A DNA stretch of 35,882 nt. It comes from Nocardioides sp. zg-1308. Lineage in GTDB: Bacteria; Actinomycetota; Actinomycetes; Propionibacteriales; Nocardioidaceae. A program made the translations under genes and the position numbers. Under the pieces are notes generated by a model. That model searched no databases. It saw only the letters and a program-made list of their open reading frames with translations, and was not told the DNA's origin. The stretch lies in NCBI RefSeq assembly GCF_013155375.1, contig NZ_JABJQY010000003.1:1-35882 (forward strand), in the 5' to 3' direction. Shown here piece after piece: positions 1-6,915 of the stretch (positions within the stretch are counted from its first letter, which is position 1; each line of letters begins with the position of its first letter).

Positions 1-43
1 AGCAATGCCCAGCCGACCGGTACTAATAGGCCGAGGGCTTGTC
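1..43 (+). rRNA. rrl: 23S ribosomal RNA, 3' end (partial)
   Basis: The first bases carry the conserved 3'-terminal stretch of bacterial 23S rRNA (GACCGGTACTAATAGG followed by CCGAGGGCTTG), and a 5S rRNA follows about 165 bases downstream, as in a normal rRNA operon. Only the tail is present, so the window begins inside the gene. The exact 3' end is estimated from actinobacterial relatives and could be off by a few bases. Confidence 0.9.
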
Positions 44-207
44 CCAACCACGTACAAGACCACACACGCACCACGGTCGACCCACGCGCAAAAAAACGAA
101 CACACAGTTCGCGTCCACTAGGCAGTTCCCAACCAACACACCCACCCCCACACCACCCAGCGACTGAGCTGGCGTGCACCATGGGGCAGGGGGACATGGT
201 TGAAAGA
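44..207 (+). other. 23S-5S internal transcribed spacer
   Basis: This A/C-rich spacer separates 23S from 5S rRNA. It holds an A-run at 90-96 and a small hairpin with arms CGAAC and GTTCG at about 97-111, which may be part of rRNA processing. No tRNA gene or credible coding sequence is visible. Open frames here are chance frames across rRNA-operon sequence. Confidence 0.6.
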
Positions 208-327
208 GTTACGGCGGCCATAGCGAAACGGGAAACACCCGGTCCCATACCGAACCCGGAAGTTAAGCCTTTCAGCGCCGATGGTACTGCAACCGAGAGG
301 TTGTGGGAGAGTAGGACGCCGCCGGAC
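208..327 (+). rRNA. rrf: 5S ribosomal RNA
   Basis: The 120-base span has the terminal helix I of 5S rRNA: CGGCGGC at 212-218 pairs with GCCGCCG at 318-324. It also contains the conserved core CCCGGTCCCATACCGAACCC followed by GAAGTTAAG, and the GGGAGAGTAGG element near the 3' end. It lies directly downstream of 23S in the same orientation. The ends are set by helix I and are good to within two or three bases. Confidence 0.95.
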
Positions 328-337
328 ATACATTGTG

Positions 338-369
338 GAAGTGGGGTCACCTTCGGGTGGCCCCACTTC
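338..369 (+). terminator. rRNA operon terminator hairpin with UUCG tetraloop
   Basis: A 14-bp stem (338-351 with 356-369, one G-T wobble) is closed by a C(TTCG)G tetraloop, one of the most stable RNA hairpin caps. It starts 11 bases after the 5S gene and is followed only by a weak T-poor tail, typical of actinobacterial terminators. It should end the rRNA operon transcript. Confidence 0.9.
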
Positions 370-424
370 TGCATTTCGGCGATCCTTCCACATCGGAGTC
401 CGTGATTCCGTCCCGCGCCACTGG

Positions 425-460
425 CTGTCCACAACTGACTCCTGCATCGGCTTGTCCACA
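425..460 (+). promoter_or_regulatory. Two DnaA-box-like sites upstream of the SSB-like gene
   Basis: TTGTCCACA at 452-460 is a perfect match to the GC-rich actinobacterial DnaA box, and CTGTCCACA at 425-433 is a one-mismatch copy in the same orientation, 27 bases upstream. Both lie in the 156-base gap between the rRNA terminator and the SSB-like gene. A short inverted repeat (ACGGAC, loop GACC, GTCCGT; 469-484) follows. The matches are seen directly; DnaA control of the downstream gene is inferred. Confidence 0.5.
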
Positions 461-525
461 CCTGGTCGACGGACGACCGTCCGTTGTCGGAGTGCGGGAC
501 GAGGCTTGGTCCCAGGAGGTGCACT

Positions 526-984
526 GTGACCAAGACACAGACGAAGACGCCGGCCAGGACGCCGGACAAGGATCGGACCAAGCCACAGGGAAGGCCACGG
601 GACAAGGCGGAGGTGGACGACGCCGGCGAGCCGCTGGCTGTCGTCAATGACGTCCGCCTGGTCGGTCGGCTCAGCGGCGACCCGGTCGTGGTGGAGCTGC
701 CGAGCGGAGACGCCCTGGTGACCTTCCGGATCACCGTGCCTCGCAGCCCGACGTCGGCAGTGCCGCGATCAGCCTCGGGGACGGGGCAGCGCGCCGACTC
801 GGTGCCGTGCACCGCGTGGAGCCCGCGGCTGCGCCGCAGCATCCTGACCTGGCGGACGGGGGACCTGGTCGACGTCTCGGGGGCGGTGAGGTGTCGCTTC
901 TACCAGGCGGGAGGGGCGACGCGGTCCCGTGTGGAGGTGGAGGTGCTCGCGGCCCGGATCATGCGTCGTTCATCGGCCGCATGA
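526..984 (+). CDS. Single-stranded DNA-binding (SSB/OB-fold) family protein
   Basis: The predicted 152-residue protein has an SSB-type OB fold at about residues 37-146: VNDVRLVGRLSGDP, ALVTFRITVPR, CTAW and GDLVDVSGAVRCRFYQ are typical strand segments. The family binds ssDNA in replication, repair or recombination. GTG at 526 is preferred over an upstream in-frame start because AGGAGG lies at 514-519 with a 6-base spacer. Residues 1-30 form a Lys/Thr/Pro-rich basic tail, and the protein ends in basic and Ser/Ala residues, with no acidic DDxPF-type tip that housekeeping SSBs use to recruit partners. It is therefore probably a divergent secondary SSB, not the main one. Its 3' end overlaps the convergent DUF1015 gene by 26 bases. 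Two DnaA-box-like sites lie upstream. Confidence 0.8.
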   Translation: MTKTQTKTPARTPDKDRTKPQGRPRDKAEVDDAGEPLAVVNDVRLVGRLSGDPVVVELPSGDALVTFRITVPRSPTSAVPRSASGTGQRADSVPCTAWSPRLRRSILTWRTGDLVDVSGAVRCRFYQAGGATRSRVEVEVLAARIMRRSSAA

Positions 985-2077
985 GCACCCCGAGGCTCGG
1001 CTTCGGCTGGAAGGACGTGGCCTTCTCGGGCAGCAGGCCGCCAGACTCCACGAGTGCGCGCACCTGTTCGAAGTCCGGGCTCGGCAGCAGCACGGCCGGT
1101 GCGACGCTGCTGGAGGCGGTGAGGGCGTCCTCCACGTTGTGGTGGTGCTCGATCCGGACGGGAGGGACGGGCAGTCGACCCAGGACCTGCTCGTGGAGCC
1201 ACGAGACGGCTGCCTCTCGGGCGAGGTCGCCCGGACTGACGGTCTGCCACACGTTCCCGTCGGTGAGCACGAGGTGCGTGCTGTCGAGGGCGCTGAGGGC
1301 GTGGTGACGGTCTTGGTGGCTGACGTCGGCTCCCGCTGCGCGGCACGCCCCGGCCAGGTCGTCGATCGTGACGCCGGGGAACGTGCGGTGGATGGCGCCC
1401 AGGAACAACGGAGTGTCACGCTGGTCGACCAGCATGGCGAGCCCTGCGTCCCAGGCCGTGCCGGGGTTGTCCTCCTGCAGGCGGAGGTACGCCGCGTAGC
1501 GGTGGTGGCCGTCGGCCACCAGGCATCGGGTGTCGACGAGCAGCGTGGCGATCCTGGCGAGCGTCTCCTCGTCCCGGACCGCCCAGATGCGCTGCCGCTG
1601 ACCGGTGCGGTCCAGGTAGCGCCAGTCGGGGGTGCCGCGCCCGATGTCGGTCACCAGGTCACGCAGCTCCTGCTCGCCGTGGTGCACGAGGAGGATCGGG
1701 GCCGGATTGAGCTCCATCTGGCGCATCCGGTCGGCGAGCTCGCCGGCCTGCTCGGGATGGATGGCCTCGTGGGGCCAGACGGCGCGTTCCGCCATCGAGT
1801 CGGCCCGGCGGGCGACACCGAGTGCCCCGACGAGCCCGCGAACCGTCAGGCCCTCGGCGGTGTACTCGTGGAGGTAGATCGCCGGCGCCACGTCGGCGGA
1901 GGCGCGGCCTTCCTCGATCCACTGCATCAGGCGGGAGGCGACGTCGCGATAGGGTCGCGCCAGCGCTCGCGCAGACGCCGGGTCCCCGACCCGACCGGGC
2001 GCCAGCATCACGGCCCGGAACGGCTGGAGCGTCAGGGGCTTCGCGACGTACGGCGGCACGACGCTGGCGAAGTCCAT
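959..2077 (-). CDS. DUF1015 family protein
   Basis: The predicted 372-residue protein matches the DUF1015 family across its length. It has the hallmark ADGHHRYAA motif, an N-terminal start built around proline and aromatic residues (VVPPYVAKPL), and a C-terminal segment LLPEKATSFQPKPSLG that resembles the conserved KSTxFxPKP-like ending. The family is widespread but of unsettled biochemical function; the DGHHR motif recalls ParB/sulfiredoxin-fold nucleotide-binding proteins, which is a hint only. The ATG start at 2077 is preceded at six bases by TACGAT, so a leaderless transcript is likely. It is divergent from the HAD gene and overlaps the SSB-like gene tail to tail. Confidence 0.85.
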   Translation of the reverse strand: MDFASVVPPYVAKPLTLQPFRAVMLAPGRVGDPASARALARPYRDVASRLMQWIEEGRASADVAPAIYLHEYTAEGLTVRGLVGALGVARRADSMAERAVWPHEAIHPEQAGELADRMRQMELNPAPILLVHHGEQELRDLVTDIGRGTPDWRYLDRTGQRQRIWAVRDEETLARIATLLVDTRCLVADGHHRYAAYLRLQEDNPGTAWDAGLAMLVDQRDTPLFLGAIHRTFPGVTIDDLAGACRAAGADVSHQDRHHALSALDSTHLVLTDGNVWQTVSPGDLAREAAVSWLHEQVLGRLPVPPVRIEHHHNVEDALTASSSVAPAVLLPSPDFEQVRALVESGGLLPEKATSFQPKPSLGVLMRPMNDA

Positions 2078-2083
2078 CGGAGC

Positions 2084-2089
2084 ATCGTA
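2084..2089 (-). promoter_or_regulatory. -10 hexamer TACGAT, leaderless promoter of the DUF1015 gene
   Basis: On the minus strand TACGAT is followed by exactly six bases and then the ATG of the DUF1015 gene. This matches the TAnnnT-N6/7-start pattern of actinobacterial leaderless transcripts. No Shine-Dalgarno sequence fits between them. Confidence 0.6.
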
Positions 2090-2125
2090 GGGGGACGTCG
2101 GTCACTGTCCGGAGAGGGGTGGAGG

Positions 2126-3145
2126 ATGCTCGTCGAGTCGTCGACGCCCATCGTGGAGGCTCACGACCTCGTCATGTTCGACCTGGACGGCGTCGTCTAC
2201 GTCGGGGGTGAGGCCATCGACGGCGTGGCCGAACGCATCCAGAAGATCCGGGACAGCGGTCGGCACGTCGCCTTCGTGACCAACAACGCCTCGCGCACTC
2301 CCGACCAGGTGGCCGAGAAGCTCGAGAAGGTCGGCGTCGCGGCCTCGGGCACCGACGTCGTGACCTCCGCGCAGGCGGCCGCGCGCGTGCTTGCCGACGC
2401 CCACGACCCCGGTGCCAAGGTCCTGCTCCTCGGCGGCGAGGGACTGCGGGTGGCGCTGCTCGACGCCGGTCTGACGCCGGTGGCGGACCCGGAGGGCGCG
2501 GTGGCCGTGGCCAGCGGCTACGGGCCGGACGTGCGATGGCGGGACATCATGCGCGCTGCGACGTTGATCCGCGACGGCCTGCCCTACGTCGCGAGCAACG
2601 CCGACCTGACAATCCCGACCCCCTACGGCCTGGCGCCCGGGCACGGCGTGCTGGTGCGGACCATCACGGAGTTCGCGGGAGTCCCCGCCGTCGTGGCGGG
2701 CAAGCCCGAGAGGCCGCTGATGGAGGAGACGGTCCTGCGCGTCGGCGGTGATCGCCCGATCATGGTGGGCGACCGCCTGGACACCGACATCGAAGGGGCT
2801 CACGCCATCGACGTCCCGTCCCTGCTGGTGCTGACCGGCGTGACCTGGCTGCCCGAGCTGGCCGCCGCCCCGCCCCGGCTGCGCCCGTCGTACATCTCCC
2901 CGACGCTGCAAGGACTGTTCGAGCCGCAGCCCGTCCCGGAGCGGACCGCCCGGGGAGCCGAGCTCGGTGGCTGGTCGGCTTCGGTCACCGACGGCCGGCT
3001 CGAGGTGACGGGGGACGGCACCGACGCCGACTGGTGGCGGGTGGCGGCGACGGCGTGCTGGCGACACCTGGACGAGGCGGGGACGCCGGCCGACACCGCC
3101 GACGCCACTCCGCCCGGGCCGTCCCGACAGCTCGGCGACGGGTAG
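2126..3145 (+). CDS. HAD-IIA family phosphatase, glycerol-3-phosphate phosphatase-like
   Basis: The 339-residue protein carries all four HAD motifs: DLDG with nucleophile Asp19 and Asp21, VTNNASRT at 51-58 (motif II), GKPERP with Lys193 (motif III) and VGDRLDTDIEG at 214-224 (motif IV). The cap insertion between motifs II and III is type IIA, as in NagD and phosphoglycolate or glycerol-3-phosphate phosphatases. Its place upstream of the small ORF and tlyA matches M. tuberculosis Rv1692, reported as a glycerol-3-phosphate phosphatase in lipid recycling; that specificity is inferred here. Residues 255-339 form an extra C-terminal tail of unclear fold. ATG 2126 is chosen for the GGAGAG upstream at 2111; the frame stays open far upstream only because it runs antisense to DUF1015. 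The TAG stop is part of the next gene's -10 box. Confidence 0.88.
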   Translation: MLVESSTPIVEAHDLVMFDLDGVVYVGGEAIDGVAERIQKIRDSGRHVAFVTNNASRTPDQVAEKLEKVGVAASGTDVVTSAQAAARVLADAHDPGAKVLLLGGEGLRVALLDAGLTPVADPEGAVAVASGYGPDVRWRDIMRAATLIRDGLPYVASNADLTIPTPYGLAPGHGVLVRTITEFAGVPAVVAGKPERPLMEETVLRVGGDRPIMVGDRLDTDIEGAHAIDVPSLLVLTGVTWLPELAAAPPRLRPSYISPTLQGLFEPQPVPERTARGAELGGWSASVTDGRLEVTGDGTDADWWRVAATACWRHLDEAGTPADTADATPPGPSRQLGDG

Positions 3146-3148
3146 GCT
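3143..3148 (+). promoter_or_regulatory. -10 hexamer TAGGCT, leaderless promoter of the small conserved gene
   Basis: TAGGCT is followed by seven bases and the ATG at 3156. Its first three bases are the TAG stop codon of the phosphatase gene. There is no Shine-Dalgarno sequence before the ATG, so this is probably a leaderless start that could also serve tlyA, nadK and recN downstream. Confidence 0.65.
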
Positions 3149-3155
3149 CGCGGCC

Positions 3156-3353
3156 ATGCAGCAGGTCCCTGACGACGCGGCGTACGCCGACCACGAGTCC
3201 ACCGGTGTGGAGTCGGTCGACCGGGTGCTCGCCGAGGTCGCGGCCGTCGCCGACGCCCCGATCGGCGAGCACGTGCAGGTCTTCGAGCGGGCCCACGAGC
3301 AGCTGCGCCGTGCCCTCGACCAGCCGCCGTCCGTCGACGAGCAGGGTTCCTGA
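3156..3353 (+). CDS. Small conserved protein of the gpp-tlyA locus (Rv1693-like)
   Basis: This 65-residue acidic protein (starting MQQVPDDAAY) has a central helix-forming stretch with a repeated hydrophobic pattern, SVDRVLAEVAAV and GEHVQVFERAHEQLRRAL, and no signal peptide or membrane segment. No function is known to me. A protein of similar size sits in the same place between the phosphatase and tlyA in mycobacteria (Rv1693), which supports its being a real gene. The start is fixed by the TAGGCT box seven bases upstream. Only six bases separate its stop from tlyA, so the two are probably cotranscribed. A coiled-coil or helical-hairpin accessory protein is the most that can be said. Confidence 0.75.
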   Translation: MQQVPDDAAYADHESTGVESVDRVLAEVAAVADAPIGEHVQVFERAHEQLRRALDQPPSVDEQGS

Positions 3354-3359
3354 CGCGCC

Positions 3360-4199
3360 GTGCCGCCCCGACGACTTCGTCTCGACCAGGAGCTCGTCCG
3401 GCGAGGCCTGGCCCGGTCACGTGAGCACGCCAGCGAGCTGGTCGCCGGAGGGCGGGTGACCGTCTCGGGTGCCGCGGCGACCAAGCCGGCGACGCAGGTG
3501 ACCACCGACGTGGCGATCGTCGTCCGCGAGGACCCCACGTCGGTCGACTACGTGTCGCGGGGCGGCCACAAGCTCGCCGGCGCGCTCGAGGCGTTCGCCG
3601 CGCACGGGCTCGAGGTGCGCGACAAGCGCTGCCTCGACGCGGGGGCGTCCACCGGTGGCTTCACCGACGTCCTGCTGCGCGCCGGGGCGCGGGAGGTGGT
3701 CGCGGTCGACGTCGGCTACGGCCAGCTCGCCTGGTCCTTGCAGAGCGACGACCGCGTCCACGTGCACGACCGCACCAACATCCGGGAGCTCACCCTCGAC
3801 GTCGTCGGCGAGCCGGTGGACCTCGTGGTGGGCGACCTGTCGTTCATCTCGCTGGCGCTGGTGCTCGACCCGCTGCTGTCGGTGACACGCGAGGACGGCG
3901 AGCTGGCGTTGATGGTCAAGCCGCAGTTCGAGGTCGGCAAGGACCGGGTCGGCAAGGGTGGCGTGGTGCGCGACCTGGCGCTGCGTGCCGAGTCGGTCAC
4001 GACGATCGCGGACCTCGCCGCCGCGCGTGGGTGGGGTGCCGTCGCGGTGACCGTGAGTCCCCTGCCGGGGCCGTCCGGCAACGTCGAGTTCTTCCTGCTC
4101 CTGAGGCGGGGTCCGGCGCAGGTCGGGGCGGACGACATCGCCGCGGAGGTGGAGCGCGCCGCCTCGATGGGGGTGGCGGGTGAGAGGGTGGACCCGTGA
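3360..4199 (+). CDS. tlyA: TlyA-type rRNA (cytidine-2'-O)-methyltransferase
   Basis: The 279-residue protein has an N-terminal S4 RNA-binding domain (about residues 4-62) followed by an FtsJ-like SAM-dependent methyltransferase. The SAM loop is DAGASTGGFTDVLL at 93-106, preceded by YVSRGGHKL. The likely catalytic tetrad is Lys71, Asp159, Lys187 and Glu243, by analogy with the KDKE set of the family. TlyA methylates ribose 2'-OH groups in 16S and 23S rRNA (C1409 and C1920, E. coli numbering) and its loss gives capreomycin resistance in mycobacteria. The start is GTG with a weak ribosome site, six bases after the small ORF. The stop overlaps the nadK start as GTGA, implying coupled translation. 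Confidence 0.95.
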   Translation: MPPRRLRLDQELVRRGLARSREHASELVAGGRVTVSGAAATKPATQVTTDVAIVVREDPTSVDYVSRGGHKLAGALEAFAAHGLEVRDKRCLDAGASTGGFTDVLLRAGAREVVAVDVGYGQLAWSLQSDDRVHVHDRTNIRELTLDVVGEPVDLVVGDLSFISLALVLDPLLSVTREDGELALMVKPQFEVGKDRVGKGGVVRDLALRAESVTTIADLAAARGWGAVAVTVSPLPGPSGNVEFFLLLRRGPAQVGADDIAAEVERAASMGVAGERVDP

Positions 4200-5146
4200 C
4201 CAACGACACCCCTCGGCGCCGCGTGCTGGTGGTCGCCCACACAGGCCGCGACGAGGTGCGTGAGGTCGCCCGCCAGTGCGTGCAGTCGCTCACCGGTCAC
4301 GGCATCGCGGTGCGGCTGCTGCCCGACGAGGCGGCGGACCTCGGCCTCGAGGATGCCGACGGCCTGGTCGAGACGACACCGGTCGGCGACCTCCCGGGTG
4401 AGGGCTGCGAGCTGGTGCTGGTCATCGGCGGGGACGGCTCGATCCTGCGTGCCGCCGAGGTGACGCACGAGACCTGCACGCCCCTGCTCGGGGTCAACCT
4501 CGGCCACGTCGGGTTCCTGGCCGAGGCCGAGCAGGACGACGTCGAGTCCACGATCAGCGCGATCGTCGCCCGCGACTACACCGCCGAGGACCGCCTGACG
4601 CTCGACGTACGCGTCATGGTGGACAACGAGACGGTGTTCTCCACCTTCGCCCTCAACGAGGCGAGCGTCGAGAAGGCCGCGCGCGAGCGCATGCTCGAGG
4701 TGGTCGTCGAGGTCGACAACCGCCCGCTGTCGAGGTGGGGGTGCGACGGCGTCGTGTGCGCCACGCCCACGGGCTCGACGGCCTACAACTTCAGCGCCGG
4801 CGGACCGGTCGTGTGGCCCGAGGTCGAGGCGCTGCTCATGGTGCCCATCAGCGCCCACGCCCTCTTCGCGCGACCGTTGGTCGTGGCGCCGACCTCCGTG
4901 CTCGCCGTCGAGGTCCTCTCCAGGACCGAGGGGTCCGGCGTGCTGTGGTGCGACGGCCGGCGCACCGTCGACCTGCCCCCGGGCGCTCGCATCGAGGTGC
5001 GCCGTGGTCAGCGGCCGGTGCGGCTCGTCCGGCTGCAGCAGGCACCGTTCACCGACCGGCTCGTGGCGAAGTTCGGGCTGCCCGTGGAGGGGTGGCGCGG
5101 GGCCGCGGAGCGCCGGCGCCGGGAGAACGGGGACTCCGATGCTTGA
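4196..5146 (+). CDS. nadK: NAD kinase
   Basis: The 316-residue protein makes NADP from NAD using ATP or polyphosphate. It carries the diagnostic GGDG motif at 78-81, which binds the phosphate donor, the conserved NE at 154-155 and the PTGSTAY motif at 191-197. Length and domain order are normal for the actinobacterial PpnK family. The GTG start overlaps the tlyA stop by four bases, and its own stop lies within the first codons of recN (8-base overlap). The tlyA-nadK-recN order is the classical actinobacterial arrangement. The C-terminal 20 residues are a basic and polar tail without a known role. Confidence 0.96.
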   Translation: MTNDTPRRRVLVVAHTGRDEVREVARQCVQSLTGHGIAVRLLPDEAADLGLEDADGLVETTPVGDLPGEGCELVLVIGGDGSILRAAEVTHETCTPLLGVNLGHVGFLAEAEQDDVESTISAIVARDYTAEDRLTLDVRVMVDNETVFSTFALNEASVEKAARERMLEVVVEVDNRPLSRWGCDGVVCATPTGSTAYNFSAGGPVVWPEVEALLMVPISAHALFARPLVVAPTSVLAVEVLSRTEGSGVLWCDGRRTVDLPPGARIEVRRGQRPVRLVRLQQAPFTDRLVAKFGLPVEGWRGAAERRRRENGDSDA

Positions 5147-6911
5147 GGAGCTGCGGATCAGCCAGCTCGGCGTGATCGACTCCTCGACGCTCGAGCTCGG
5201 CCCCGGCCTCACCGTCATCACGGGAGAGACCGGCGCGGGCAAGACCATGGTCGTCACCGCGCTCGGCCTGCTGCTCGGTGGACGGGCCGACTCGGGCGCG
5301 GTCCGCACGGGTGCCCGGCAGGCCCGTGTCGAGGGCCTCGTCGCGACCGGCTCGCTCGCAGGGTTCCGGCAGGCCGTCGAGGACTCCGGCGGCGAGGTCG
5401 AGGACGACCACGTCGTCCTGGCCCGCAACGTCGCCGCGCAGGGCCGTTCCCGCGCCTGGGTCGGCGGTGCCTCGGTCCCGGTGACCACCCTCGGCGAGAT
5501 CGCCGAGCCCCTCGTCGCGGTGCACGGCCAGTCCGACCAGCACCGCCTGCTCAAGTCCGGCGCGCAGCGCGCGTCGCTGGACCGGTTCGGCGGTGAGCCG
5601 TTGGCCGCCACCGCGACGGCCTACGCCGAGCTGTGGGCCGAGCTGGCCGCCACCGAGCGCACCCTGGCCGAGGTCGTCGGGTCCGCCCGCGAGCGGGCGC
5701 GCGAGGCCGACCAGCTGCGGTTCGGGCTCGGCGAGGTGGAAGCCGTCGACCCGCGCCCCGGGGAGGACGCGGAGCTCGCCGCCGAGGAGACCCGACTGGG
5801 CTTCGCCGACACCCTGCGGGTGGCGGCCGAGACCGCCCGTGAGGCGCTCTCCAGCGAGGAGGGCGGCCCGGACGCGCTCGCCACGACCAGCGCGGCCCGG
5901 CAGGCCCTCGACGGAGTCCGCGAGCACGACGCGACCGCGGGCGAGCTCGCCGACCGACTGGCCGAGCTCAACCACCTGCTCGTCGACGTCGCCGGCGACG
6001 TGGCGTCGTACGCCTCCAGCCTGGAGACCGACCCGGCCCGGCTCGCTGCGGTGTCCGAGCGCCGCGCCGCCCTGACCGCCCTGACCCGCAAGTACGGCGA
6101 GACGATCGACGAGGTGTTGTCGTGGGCCGAGGACGGCTCCAAGCGGCTGCTTGACCTCGAGGACACCGGCGGCCGGATCAGCGAGCTCGAGCAGCGTCGG
6201 GACCGGATCCGCGGCGAGCTCGGCGCCCTGGCCTCCACGTTGAGCGCGCAGCGCACCGAGGCCGCGACACGGCTCGGCGCGGCCGTGAGCGACGAGCTCG
6301 CGCTCCTCGCCATGCCGCACGCGACGGTGACCATCGCCGTCACCCAGCACGAGACGCCCCGCCCCGAGACGCCCGCCGGACCCCAGCTCGAGGTGGACAG
6401 CCGCTGGGTGCGGGCCAGCTCGCACGGCGTCGACGAGGTGGAGTTCCTGCTTGCGGCCAACACCGGCGCCGAGGCGCGAGCCCTGCACAAGGGCGCGTCG
6501 GGCGGTGAGCTCTCCCGCGTGATGCTGGCGCTCGAGGTGTCGCTGGCCGAGACCGGGTCCGTGCCCACCTTCGTCTTCGACGAGGTCGACGCCGGCGTCG
6601 GCGGGAAGGCGGCCATCGAGGTCGGCCGCCGGCTCGCCGCGCTGGCCCGCAGCTCGCAGGTGCTCGTGGTGACGCACCTGCCGCAGGTCGCGGCCTACGC
6701 CGACCGCCACGTGGTCGTGCACAAGTCCAGCGACGGGTCGGTCACCACGTCCGGCCTGGTCACCCTCGACGAGACCGAGCGGGAGCGCGAGCTGTCGCGG
6801 ATGCTCGCCGGCGTGGAGGACTCCGACAGCGCTCGAGCGCACGCCCGCGAGCTGCTGGAGGCCGCCGCGCCCGAGCGGGCGTGCCTCCCCGGGAGGCGGG
6901 GTCGCGGCTGA
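5139..6911 (+). CDS. recN: DNA repair ATPase RecN
   Basis: The 590-residue protein is an SMC-like ATPase acting in recombinational repair of double-strand breaks. Walker A is GETGAGKT at 29-36. A long coiled-coil-rich middle (about 150-380, with many AE-rich heptads) separates it from the signature SGGELSRVMLALEV and the Walker B segment FVFDEVDAGVGG. The final residues, LPGRRGRG, are a basic extension. ATG 5139 is chosen because the MLEELRI start is typical of RecN and because it overlaps the nadK stop by eight bases; the open frame further upstream is antisense or nadK shadow. The steA gene follows after four bases. Confidence 0.96.
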   Translation: MLEELRISQLGVIDSSTLELGPGLTVITGETGAGKTMVVTALGLLLGGRADSGAVRTGARQARVEGLVATGSLAGFRQAVEDSGGEVEDDHVVLARNVAAQGRSRAWVGGASVPVTTLGEIAEPLVAVHGQSDQHRLLKSGAQRASLDRFGGEPLAATATAYAELWAELAATERTLAEVVGSARERAREADQLRFGLGEVEAVDPRPGEDAELAAEETRLGFADTLRVAAETAREALSSEEGGPDALATTSAARQALDGVREHDATAGELADRLAELNHLLVDVAGDVASYASSLETDPARLAAVSERRAALTALTRKYGETIDEVLSWAEDGSKRLLDLEDTGGRISELEQRRDRIRGELGALASTLSAQRTEAATRLGAAVSDELALLAMPHATVTIAVTQHETPRPETPAGPQLEVDSRWVRASSHGVDEVEFLLAANTGAEARALHKGASGGELSRVMLALEVSLAETGSVPTFVFDEVDAGVGGKAAIEVGRRLAALARSSQVLVVTHLPQVAAYADRHVVVHKSSDGSVTTSGLVTLDETERERELSRMLAGVEDSDSARAHARELLEAAAPERACLPGRRGRG

Positions 6912-6915
6912 GAAC

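Noticed and set aside
929..2125. Open frame continuing upstream of the HAD phosphatase to give a 738-residue protein
   Set aside because: It runs antisense to the well-supported DUF1015 gene and shows no domain. The HAD family starts at about the ATG at 2126, which has a ribosome site.
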